From assembly GCA_946885925.1 (NCBI GenBank), contig CAMPHP010000263.1:1-5560 (forward strand): a DNA stretch of 5,560 nucleotides, written 5' to 3'. Positions 1-5,079 of the stretch are shown piece by piece. The first letter of the stretch is position 1; every line of letters starts with the position of its first letter. The translations under genes were made by a program, and so were the position numbers. This DNA comes from an uncultured Litorilinea sp. (GTDB lineage: Bacteria > Chloroflexota > Anaerolineae > Caldilineales > Caldilineaceae). The notes under the pieces are model-generated. The model did no database searches, was not told where the DNA came from, and saw only the letters and a list, made by a program, of their open reading frames with translations.

Positions 1-977
1 TTGTTTATCACAACTATGGTTCACCCGATGAACTGAAACTGGAAGAGGTTCAAAAGCCAGTCCCGCAGGACGATGAAATCCTGGTAAAAGTTGTTGCGGC
101 ATCCGCCGCTGCGGGTGACTGGCGTCTGCTGCGCGCTGACCCGTTCTTGGCTCGCTTTATGTATGGGCTGTTCACACCAAAATACAAGATCCTCGGCTCT
201 GCCGTAGCGGGACGGGTTGAAGCGGTGGGCAGAAATGTAACGCAGTTTCAGCCTGGTGATGAAGTATTCGGGGATCTATCTTCCTCTGGTTTTGGTGGTT
301 TCGCTGAGTATGTTGCTGCTCCTGAACATGCATTTGCGCTGAAACCCACCAATCTGACCTTCGAGCAAGCTGCGACCGTCCCTGTGTCGGCAGTCACCGC
401 CCTGCAAGGGTTGCGCGACCAGGGACAAATTCAGCCAGGGCAGAAGGTGCTGATCAATGGTGCGTCCGGCGGTGTGGGTACATTTGCGGTGCAGATTGCC
501 AAAGCATACGGCGCTGAAGTTACCGCTGTGTGCAGTACAGGCAAAATGGCAATGGTGCGTTCGCTTGGGGCAGACCATGTCATCGATTATACGCAAGAAG
601 ATTTTACCCAAAACGGAGAACGTTATGACCTGATTCTGGCTGCGAACGGCTACCAGCCACTTTCAGCGTATCAGCGTGCCTTAACCCCTCAGGGCATTTA
701 TGTGATGAGCGGAGGTTCCACGGCGCAAATGTTCGAAGCCATGCTCCTCGGCCCCATGCGCTCCAAGAAGGGTGGTCATAAAATCGGTAACTTGCTGGCG
801 AAACCCAACCAAAAGGATTTGATTTTTATGAAAGAGTTGATTGAAGCCGGCAAAGTGAAACCTGTCATCGATCAATGTTTCCCGTTGCGTGACGTTGCAG
901 ACGCAATCCGCTATCTTGAAGCAGGACATGCCAAAGGAAAAGTCGTAATCACGGTGGAAGATAACGGCAACCCCTGA
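1..977 (+). CDS. NAD(P)-dependent MDR alcohol dehydrogenase / quinone oxidoreductase-like protein (5' end cut by window)
   Basis: Zinc-independent medium-chain dehydrogenase/reductase, a cytoplasmic enzyme expected to use NAD(P)H on alcohols, aldehydes, enones or quinones; the substrate is not predictable. The reading frame is open from base 3, beginning VYHNYGSPDELKLEEV, which is the usual first beta strand of the GroES-like domain, so probably only about 3-5 codons are missing. 324 residues are visible, normal for this family (about 320-340). The N-terminal catalytic domain spans roughly residues 1-125. The Rossmann domain follows, with the nucleotide-binding motif NGASGGVG at visible residues 152-159 and then GADHVIDYTQEDF. 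The C-terminus GHAKGKVVITV is typical of the family. No structural-zinc cysteine cluster is seen, and the region around AAGDWRLLR lacks the catalytic-zinc cysteine, which points to the quinone oxidoreductase branch. A TTG at 147 is an internal leucine codon, not the start. It is convergent with the next gene and followed by a terminator. Family confidence is high, substrate unknown. Confidence 0.93.
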   Translation, partial: VYHNYGSPDELKLEEVQKPVPQDDEILVKVVAASAAAGDWRLLRADPFLARFMYGLFTPKYKILGSAVAGRVEAVGRNVTQFQPGDEVFGDLSSSGFGGFAEYVAAPEHAFALKPTNLTFEQAATVPVSAVTALQGLRDQGQIQPGQKVLINGASGGVGTFAVQIAKAYGAEVTAVCSTGKMAMVRSLGADHVIDYTQEDFTQNGERYDLILAANGYQPLSAYQRALTPQGIYVMSGGSTAQMFEAMLLGPMRSKKGGHKIGNLLAKPNQKDLIFMKELIEAGKVKPVIDQCFPLRDVADAIRYLEAGHAKGKVVITVEDNGNP

Positions 978-995
978 CAAGTAGCGATGAACGGA

Positions 996-1019
996 GATCA
1001 AGTAAGTGATCAAGTAAGT
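996..1019. repeat. 12-bp perfect tandem duplication
   Basis: The 12-mer GATCAAGTAAGT occurs twice head to tail (996-1007 and 1008-1019), 18 bases after the stop of the dehydrogenase gene. It directly abuts an AAGGAG motif at 1020-1025. It looks like a simple slippage duplication in the 3' untranslated region; no function is evident. Confidence 0.85.
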
Positions 1020-1038
1020 AAGGAGACTTCAATGAAAG

Positions 1039-1068
1039 AAAAGTGGAAGATGTGCTCTTCCACTTTTT
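1039..1068 (+). terminator. Intrinsic terminator, probably bidirectional
   Basis: A perfect 12-bp inverted repeat (left arm 1039-1050 AAAAGTGGAAGA, right arm 1056-1067) encloses a 5-base loop TGTGC and ends in a run of five T (1064-1068). It lies 61 bases after the stop of the dehydrogenase gene. On the minus strand the same stem is followed by a T-rich stretch (CTTTTCTTTC), so it could also stop transcripts from the convergent Gfo/Idh/MocA gene. The stem's GC content is modest but symmetry and placement are convincing. Confidence 0.85.
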
Positions 1069-1126
1069 GCCGTAACTAGAATCGGAATCATTCTTCTGAT
1101 CACAAAGGGGAAGATGGGATAGACTA

Positions 1127-1144
1127 GGGCAGAATCTTCTGCCC
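1127..1144. other. Short perfect hairpin in convergent gap
   Basis: GGGCAGAA (1127-1134) and TTCTGCCC (1137-1144) are perfect reverse complements separated by TC; sterically this gives a 7-bp stem with a 4-base loop. No T run follows on either strand, so it is not a standard intrinsic terminator. It may protect a 3' end or add to transcription blocking. Confidence 0.5.
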
Positions 1145-1162
1145 CTGCTTCTGGTGGAACAG

Positions 1163-1192
1163 GGTCATCACTGGATTCGAATCAGGATGACC
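1163..1192. other. Interrupted inverted repeat with inner palindrome
   Basis: Outer arms GGTCATC (1163-1169) and GATGACC (1186-1192) pair over 7 bp, and the centre holds the 10-bp palindrome GATTCGAATC (1174-1183). The interior loop is asymmetric (4 bases on one side, 2 on the other). It may be a 3'-untranslated hairpin of either convergent transcript or a protein-binding dyad. The TTCGAAT centre resembles a tRNA T-loop, but no tRNA can be folded here. Confidence 0.45.
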
Positions 1193-1221
1193 TCATCTTT
1201 GACCAGGAGCTTGTGATCTAT

Positions 1222-1242
1222 GCAGTCAACCTACTTGACTGC
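1222..1242 (-). terminator. Hairpin downstream of the Gfo/Idh/MocA gene, without a T tract
   Basis: GCAGTCAA (1222-1229) and TTGACTGC (1235-1242) form a perfect 8-bp stem around a 5-base loop CCTAC. On the minus strand this begins 27 bases after the stop of the Gfo/Idh/MocA gene. The downstream minus-strand sequence (ATAGATCAC) is not T-rich, so it is a 3'-end hairpin candidate rather than a proven terminator; the stronger terminator is at 1039-1068. Confidence 0.4.
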
Positions 1243-1269
1243 CAATGCTGAGGATTCTTTTGCCAAGGG

Positions 1270-2409
1270 CTACCTATGTTCTAGCAGATCGGCGGGCAAG
1301 GGTGTCCAGCCGCGGCCACTTCGCACAATATCGATAACCTCATTGTGCAGCCAGCCATCGTAGAAGGTGAAATACCCTGCATGGTCGCTGCCCTGAATAT
1401 CAGCCACAAATTCCCGGAAGAGATGGTTCCAGTCACGCTGCACAGGGCCGTTGGCTTGGGGTAATGCCTCCATGATCTGCGGTGGAATCGATAGTTCTTG
1501 CCACTCGCTCTTTGCCCGATCAAAGTGCTCGATATGGTCTGGGGCATTGTGGCCGCTCAGATGTAACGTTCCTTGTTCGCCATAAAAGGCAAGGTATTCA
1601 GGGTGGCGACAACCGGCATTGCCCGAAAACTTGAATAGCCCGAGGGATGGCGTGCCATCCGGCATCTGGATCTGTGCCATGACGGTGTAGGCTAGGTCAG
1701 CAGTCACTTCGCGCCATTGGGTATTCTGGTCTGGTTGCACACTTTGAGTAAAGAGCGTGCGGAAATCATGGATCGATTCGCCAACAGGAGCCCGTTGAAG
1801 CTGGCAGCGTGCTTCGCCACTGACAGCCTCTACCTTGCCGCCGGTGATGTAGAGTGCTTGGCCTAGTTTATGAGTAAACAAGTTGTTGAGTGCTCCTCCG
1901 CCTAGTTCCAGGCTATAGAGCCATGAGAATGGAAGGAGTGGAGGCAAGGTAGCATGACCCATTGATTCTATCTCATGCACCGAGCCTATCAGACCGTCAT
2001 TGATGAGTTGGTGGGCGTAGAGGCAGGCGGGCGAATAGCGGCTGGTGCTGGCATAGGCATGTTTGATCCCTGCTTGCTCCACCGCAGCCAGCATTGCGCG
2101 CGCTTCCGTCGCGTTGACGCCAAGTGGCTTCTCACATAGGATGTGGCAACCCTGTTGTGCGGCGAACTCGACCATCCCCTGGTGCGGTGCCGCTGGTGTA
2201 GCGATAGATACGATATCCGGGCGTAATTCTTCAATCGCTTGACGCCAGTCGAAGCGAACATCCTCAATGCCCATGGTTTGGGCCATGGCGTTGGCTGGTT
2301 CAGGTGAACGACCACACAGAGCAACCACGTTTACACCCGCTGCGCGTAGGGCAAGCGTGTGTCCTTCGCCAGCCCATCCAGTGCCGATCACAACAGCTCG
2401 AAGCGTCAT
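1270..2409 (-). CDS. Gfo/Idh/MocA family NAD(P)-dependent oxidoreductase
   Basis: Predicted cytoplasmic dehydrogenase of 379 residues, a usual length for the family. Such enzymes oxidise or reduce sugars, inositols, amino sugars or related compounds; the substrate is unknown here. The N-terminal Rossmann fold shows the dinucleotide-binding motif GTGWAG (residues 9-14). SIATPAAPHQ and the signature EKPLG (93-97, with the presumed catalytic Lys94) follow. The C-terminal alpha/beta domain contains GGGALNNLFTHKLG (170-183), matching the family pattern GGG-x-L-x-D-x-G-x-H with His180 kept but Asn176 where Asp is usual. The ATG at 2409-2407 is supported by a perfect AAGGAGG (2423-2417) seven bases upstream; the stop is TAG. 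It lies downstream of the aldo/keto reductase gene on the same strand but is separated from it by 700 bp including the 503-bp repeat element, so it may use its own promoter near 2546-2574. Family assignment is firm. Confidence 0.95.
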   Translation of the reverse strand: MTLRAVVIGTGWAGEGHTLALRAAGVNVVALCGRSPEPANAMAQTMGIEDVRFDWRQAIEELRPDIVSIATPAAPHQGMVEFAAQQGCHILCEKPLGVNATEARAMLAAVEQAGIKHAYASTSRYSPACLYAHQLINDGLIGSVHEIESMGHATLPPLLPFSWLYSLELGGGALNNLFTHKLGQALYITGGKVEAVSGEARCQLQRAPVGESIHDFRTLFTQSVQPDQNTQWREVTADLAYTVMAQIQMPDGTPSLGLFKFSGNAGCRHPEYLAFYGEQGTLHLSGHNAPDHIEHFDRAKSEWQELSIPPQIMEALPQANGPVQRDWNHLFREFVADIQGSDHAGYFTFYDGWLHNEVIDIVRSGRGWTPLPADLLEHR

Positions 2410-2416
2410 AGCTAGA

Positions 2417-2423
2417 CCTCCTT
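2417..2423 (-). promoter_or_regulatory. Strong ribosome binding site of the Gfo/Idh/MocA gene
   Basis: The minus strand reads AAGGAGG, a full anti-Shine-Dalgarno match, with a 7-base spacer to the ATG at 2409. This fixes the start codon. Confidence 0.85.
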
Positions 2424-2600
2424 GGCGGAAAAGACCAGATGGGAACGATGTACTAGGGTGGTGTTTGCCTTAGGGAAGGCGTTTGGAGGTAGAAGTACGG
2501 GTGCGATTCGTTCTACGCGCGTATTGCGGGAGTGTTATAGCTGTACTTATACACCATTTCTGCTTTGTTTTCTAGCTCGCTTCGCAGACCGTCATAAAGC
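2424..2600. other. Leader / intergenic region between the repeat element and the Gfo/Idh/MocA gene
   Basis: No credible protein is encoded on either strand: open frames here have no convincing ribosome binding site or recognisable motif, and they run on into repeat sequence or overlap the Gfo/Idh/MocA gene. The content is the candidate promoter and dyads described for 2532-2574, plus the small hairpin at 2467-2480. I see nothing else. Confidence 0.5.
2532..2574 (-). promoter_or_regulatory. Candidate promoter with overlapping dyad, upstream of the Gfo/Idh/MocA gene
   Basis: On the minus strand TAGAAA (2574-2569, 4 of 6 to TTGACA) and TATAAG (2551-2546, 5 of 6 to TATAAT) are separated by 17 bases, about 140 bases before the start codon. 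An imperfect dyad at 2532-2554, with outer arms GTGT/ACAC and a second TATAAC box, overlaps the -10 region and could be an operator. A further 10-bp palindrome TACGCGCGTA (2514-2523) and a hairpin GCCTT-AGGG-AAGGC (2467-2480) lie in the leader. The site is 27 bp outside the repeat element. It was judged only by eye and the consensus match is moderate. Confidence 0.3.
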
Positions 2601-2657
2601 TAACTCAAGTTGCCACTTATGGGGAACGCTCCGGCCTGTCACCCCACGGCCTAGGGT

Positions 2658-2729
2658 GGGTGCCCCCAGGGCGCGGTTCTCTCTGATAAGGCTGTGGCAG
2701 AGAGACCCCTACGCGCCCTGGGGGCACCC
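2658..2729. repeat. Long hairpin, first (variant) unit of the internal array
   Basis: A perfect 18-bp stem (2658-2675 with 2712-2729, sequence GGGTGCCCCCAGGGCGCG and its complement) is followed inward by a small bulge and a second 8-bp stem TCTCTCTG (2678-2685) with CAGAGAGA (2698-2705), leaving a 12-base loop. Just outside, CACCC/GGGTG can form a side hairpin at about 2640-2657. The right arm recurs as a 37-base exact direct repeat at 3003-3039. Confidence 0.8.
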
Positions 2730-2733
2730 GACA
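2697..2733 (+). repeat. 37-bp direct repeat, copy 1
   Basis: An exact 37-base match to 3003-3039, starting GCAGAGAGACCCCTACGCGC and ending GGGCACCCGACA. It forms the right arm of the hairpin at 2658-2729. Confidence 0.9.
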
Positions 2734-2744
2734 AAACCGCGCAT

Positions 2745-2954
2745 TCTGTCATGCTGGAAGCATCCCTCTGCCAACCACCAGAGCAGAGAGACCCTTCCAG
2801 GGTGACAGAGCCGCGCGTCCGTCATGCCGCAGGCATCTCTCTGGGCCAACGTGGGCAGAGAGACCCTTCCAGGGTGACAGAGCAGGTTGGCCTGTCATGC
2901 CGTAGGCATCTCTCTGGGCCAACGTGGGCAGAGAGACCCTTCCAGGGTGACAGA
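2745..2954. repeat. Three ~73-bp cruciform units in tandem
   Basis: Units lie at 2745-2809, 2819-2881 and 2892-2954; the shared GTCATGC starts at 2748, 2821 and 2894, exactly 73 bp apart. Each has the order GTCA, a small palindrome, TCTCTCTG (TCCCTCTG in the first), a loop, CAGAGAGA, ACCCTTCCAGGGT, TGAC. GTCA pairs with TGAC and TCTCTCTG with CAGAGAGA, while the two 13-base palindromes form opposing side hairpins, so each unit can fold as a four-way junction. The left side hairpin reads ATGCT-GGA-AGCAT in the first unit but ATGCC-GCA-GGCAT and ATGCC-GTA-GGCAT in the next two, a compensatory T-A to C-G change. The right 27 bases (2783-2809, 2855-2881, 2928-2954) are identical in all three. No coding function is evident. 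Confidence 0.85.
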
Positions 2955-2965
2955 ACCGCGCGTCC

Positions 2966-3039
2966 GTCATGCTGGAAGCATCTCTCTGGGCAGCGCGGCG
3001 GAGCAGAGAGACCCCTACGCGCCCTGGGGGCACCCGACA
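2966..3039. repeat. Fourth, hybrid cruciform unit
   Basis: The unit starts like the ~73-bp units (GTCA, ATGCT-GGA-AGCAT, TCTCTCTG at 2966-2987) but, after a GC-rich loop, its right side is the 37-base direct repeat copy 2 (3003-3039) in place of ACCCTTCCAGGGT-TGAC. The stem TCTCTCTG/CAGAGAGA is kept. Its segment 3018-3035 is the exact complement of 2658-2675 at the other end of the array, so the array as a whole is closed by an inverted pair. Confidence 0.75.
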
Positions 3040-3109
3040 GGCGTACTGAATTCTCCGCAGCAGAATATCGCCAGGATACGATCCAAAGTGGCAACTTGAG
3101 TTAATGCGT

Positions 3110-4099
3110 CTAGCGCATGCGGGAGGGAACGAGCCACATGTCTGGGTTGTTGCCCAGCTTTTCTTTGACAGGTTCGGTTGCGTGGTTAAGCTCCTGGATC
3201 ACGTCGGGCGTGAGGTGAAGATCAAGAGCAGGGAGGTTAAGGGCTAGTTCCTGCGGTGTGCGCGCACCAACCAGGATGGTGGCGACGCCCGGTTGCTGGC
3301 GCAGCCACGCCAGCGCCACGGCAGCCATCGGTTGCCCAAGCCCATCAGCGATGCGCTTGATCCCTGCCAAGGCTGCAAAGACCTCCGCTTCCACACCAGG
3401 CTCGTTATGATCGCCATTGGCGCGGCTGCTATTATAGTAACGGGTGCGCGCCAATCCTGGCGGTACTTCATCGGCACTCGCATAACGGCCTGTAAGCAAC
3501 CCCTGGGCCAGCGGGCTATAGCACATCACCCCGACATTGTTGGTGCGACAGAGAGGCAGGATCTCCCGTTCGATTACTCGCCAAAGCAGGCTGTAAGGCA
3601 ACTGGTCTGTGACAATCGGATAGAGTTCGAGAATTTCGGTGAGGTCGCGCACGCCAAAGTTACAGACTCCTACCTCGCGGATCTTCCCCTGGCTTTTCAG
3701 CTTCTCCATCGCCCCTACTGTCTCCTCCAAAGGCACTTCCCAATTGGGCCAGTGGATCAAATAGAGGTCAATGTAGTCGGTCTGTAAGTGGCGCAAGCTC
3801 TGTTCGCACGCAGCAATCACGTCAGCCGCGGCTAGGTGGTTGGGCGCGACCTTGGTGGCGATAATCGCTTGATCGCGCCGTCCAAGCAGCGCGCGGCCCA
3901 AGACGCGCTCTGATGTGCCGGTTTCATACGCCTCGGCAGTATCAAAGAAGTTAATGCCTGCATCGAGCGCAGCGTGTACTGTGGCTATGGAAACGTCGTC
4001 ATCCTGCTCTCCCCAATACCTGCCGCCCGCAAAAGACCAGCAGCCCAATGCATAGATGGAGACGTTCAGATCACTGTTGCCGAGCGCTTGATACTCCAT
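3110..4099 (-). CDS. Aldo/keto reductase family oxidoreductase
   Basis: Predicted cytoplasmic NADP(H)-dependent reductase with a TIM-barrel fold, 329 residues, typical of the family. The full catalytic tetrad is visible: Asp53 and Tyr58 in FFDTAEAYE, Lys83 in ATKV, and His116 in DLYLIHWP. Further signatures are GVCNFG (144-149, usual form GVSNFG), YSPLAQGLLTGRY (194-206) and the cofactor-binding ILVGART (275-281). The overall style is that of the YhdN/IolS-like and general-stress reductases rather than the eukaryotic aldose reductases. The ATG at 4099 is preceded by GGAAAGG (4115-4109) at a 9-base spacing; the stop is TAG. It lies 110 bp downstream of the MalG-type permease gene on the same strand, suggesting action on the imported sugar or a derivative, with a possible separate promoter at 4140-4169. 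The repeat element begins 6 bp past its stop without changing the reading frame. The substrate is unknown. Confidence 0.95.
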   Translation of the reverse strand: MEYQALGNSDLNVSIYALGCWSFAGGRYWGEQDDDVSIATVHAALDAGINFFDTAEAYETGTSERVLGRALLGRRDQAIIATKVAPNHLAAADVIAACEQSLRHLQTDYIDLYLIHWPNWEVPLEETVGAMEKLKSQGKIREVGVCNFGVRDLTEILELYPIVTDQLPYSLLWRVIEREILPLCRTNNVGVMCYSPLAQGLLTGRYASADEVPPGLARTRYYNSSRANGDHNEPGVEAEVFAALAGIKRIADGLGQPMAAVALAWLRQQPGVATILVGARTPQELALNLPALDLHLTPDVIQELNHATEPVKEKLGNNPDMWLVPSRMR

Positions 4100-4108
4100 A
4101 GATGGTAG

Positions 4109-4115
4109 CCTTTCC
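4109..4115 (-). promoter_or_regulatory. Ribosome binding site of the aldo/keto reductase gene
   Basis: The minus strand reads GGAAAGG, a moderate Shine-Dalgarno match, 9 bases before the ATG at 4099. It supports that start; no other in-frame upstream start is better placed. Confidence 0.55.
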
Positions 4116-4139
4116 GTTGCCGATACTGATTTTTGGTGG

Positions 4140-4169
4140 ATTCTATCAATTGCAATGTGATGCCATCAA
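4140..4169 (-). promoter_or_regulatory. Candidate promoter with dyad in the spacer, upstream of the aldo/keto reductase gene
   Basis: On the minus strand TTGATG (4169-4164, 4 of 6 to consensus) and TAGAAT (4145-4140, 5 of 6) are separated by 18 bases. The spacer holds an imperfect palindrome centred on TTGCAA (4145-4161, half-sites CAATTGAT and CAATGTGAT with one extra base), which could be a repressor site. No terminator precedes it, so read-through from the permease genes is equally possible. This is an eye-based judgement only. Confidence 0.3.
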
Positions 4170-4209
4170 CACGAACTTCCCCGCTCTGTGATCCTGATTC
4201 TGTGGCAGA

Positions 4210-5079
4210 TTACTCCTTGACCGCACCCATCGTGAGGCCGCGAACTAGGTAGCGTTCTGCGACAAAGACAAAGACCAAGGTTGGGACAAACATGAGAACA
4301 CCAGCGGCGGTCAGCGGCCCCCAGGCTACCCCATATTCCAGCACGAACTTGGTCAGCCCCAGCGCAATCATCTCCGTGTCAATGCTGCTCGAAAGAATCA
4401 GCGTGACCAAGAGGTCATTCCACGTTGCCAGGAAGGCCAGAACCGCGGTGGCTGCCAGACCAGGCTTGACCAGCGGCAGGGTAATGCGCGTAATCAGCCC
4501 CCAGGTTGAGCAGCCATCTACACGGGCCGAATCATCTAGCTCGCGTGGAATATCGATGATAAACGCGCGCAGCAACCAGATCGTGACAGGCAATTTGAAG
4601 GCGGAATGGGCCATGATCAGCGCCGCATAGGAGTTGAGCAGACCGAGACCGCTAAAGATGAGAAACAAGGGCACCATCACAGCGACCAGGGGAATCATGC
4701 GCAACAGAATCAGCAGTGAAAAGACAGAGCGCTCGCCGCGGAATGAATAGCGAGCGATGGCGTAGGCGGCTGGCAGTCCTAAGATGAGGTTGACGAGGAC
4801 TGTGCCAATGCAGACAATCAGCGTGTTGATCACATAGGTCAGGATGTTATAGGTGCGAAAGGCTGCAACGTAATTGTCCCAGGTGATCTGGCGTGGAAAG
4901 AAGATCAGGCGCGTGGTCGCAATCTCGGTCAGCGGGCGGATCGAGGTAAAAAAGAGCCAGATCAGAGGCATCAGCGTAACACCCAAGGCGATCAGGATGG
5001 CGATATAGGCGAGGGTTTCGCGGAGTACTTTGCCCCACCGGATCGGGCGAGCTTTTCTTGTCAGGGGGAGTGTGCTCAT
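4210..5079 (-). CDS. Carbohydrate ABC transporter permease, MalG/UgpE type (CUT1 family)
   Basis: Inner-membrane permease subunit of a binding-protein-dependent sugar importer, 289 residues. It should pair with the MalF-type permease encoded just upstream and with an ATPase encoded elsewhere. Six hydrophobic segments are visible at about residues 22-46, 82-108, 118-145, 150-172, 205-230 and 256-277. The cytoplasmic EAA loop that contacts the ATPase is ELDDSARVDG (180-189) continuing to ITLP (199-202), with Gly189 conserved. The C-terminus GLTMGAVKE matches the family ending GLTxGAVKG. The start at 5079 is chosen because the residues that follow (MSTLPLTRKARP) are a typical short cytoplasmic N-terminus, because it overlaps the upstream stop as ATGA (coupled translation), and because AAAGGA (5092-5087) lies 7 bases upstream. 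The frame stays open 29 codons further, to 5166, but that stretch lies inside the neighbouring permease gene. The transported sugar is unknown. Confidence 0.95.
   Translation of the reverse strand: MSTLPLTRKARPIRWGKVLRETLAYIAILIALGVTLMPLIWLFFTSIRPLTEIATTRLIFFPRQITWDNYVAAFRTYNILTYVINTLIVCIGTVLVNLILGLPAAYAIARYSFRGERSVFSLLILLRMIPLVAVMVPLFLIFSGLGLLNSYAALIMAHSAFKLPVTIWLLRAFIIDIPRELDDSARVDGCSTWGLITRITLPLVKPGLAATAVLAFLATWNDLLVTLILSSSIDTEMIALGLTKFVLEYGVAWGPLTAAGVLMFVPTLVFVFVAERYLVRGLTMGAVKE
5076..5079 (-). other. ATGA stop/start overlap of the two permease genes
   Basis: The minus strand reads ATGA at 5079-5076: the ATG starts the MalG-type permease and the TGA ends the MalF-type permease. This arrangement usually couples translation and supports equal synthesis of the two subunits. 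Confidence 0.9.

Larger units (their letters stand above)
2601..3103. mobile_element. MITE-like non-autonomous element with 18-bp terminal inverted repeats
   Basis: Perfect 18-bp inverted repeats close the region: TAACTCAAGTTGCCACTT at 2601-2618 and its exact reverse complement at 3086-3103. Complementarity stops on both sides (2600 C versus 3104 A outside; 2619 A versus 3085 A inside). The outermost bases are TA on both ends, so an alternative reading is a 16-bp terminal repeat flanked by a duplicated TA target, as produced by IS630/Tc1-type transposases. The interior is GC-rich, palindromic and repetitive, and no open frame resembles a transposase. Size and structure fit a miniature inverted-repeat element mobilised in trans. 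It ends 6 bp from the stop codon of the aldo/keto reductase gene. The inverted repeats are seen directly; mobility and family are inferred, as only one copy is visible. Confidence 0.75.

Noticed and set aside
147..149. TTG at 147 as start of the dehydrogenase
   Set aside because: The frame is open to base 3 and the upstream residues match the conserved N-terminal domain, so this codon is an internal leucine.
1171..1186. tRNA T-arm-like TTCGAAT
   Set aside because: No acceptor, D or anticodon arm can be formed around it; it is better explained as a palindrome within an inverted repeat.
2783..2954. Possible CRISPR array: a 27-base identical repeat three times at 72-73 bp spacing
   Set aside because: The 45-46 base intervals between repeats are homologous to each other and pair with the repeat, so they are not unique spacers; the whole unit is a palindrome and no cas gene is near.
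2694..3104. Several open frames of 70-136 codons on both strands within the repeat element
   Set aside because: They translate the same tandem repeats in different frames, have no ribosome binding site or recognisable domain, and overlap one another on both strands.
3293..3787. 164-codon plus-strand frame opposite the aldo/keto reductase
   Set aside because: It is antisense to a gene with an intact catalytic tetrad and shows no recognisable domain; it is a shadow frame.
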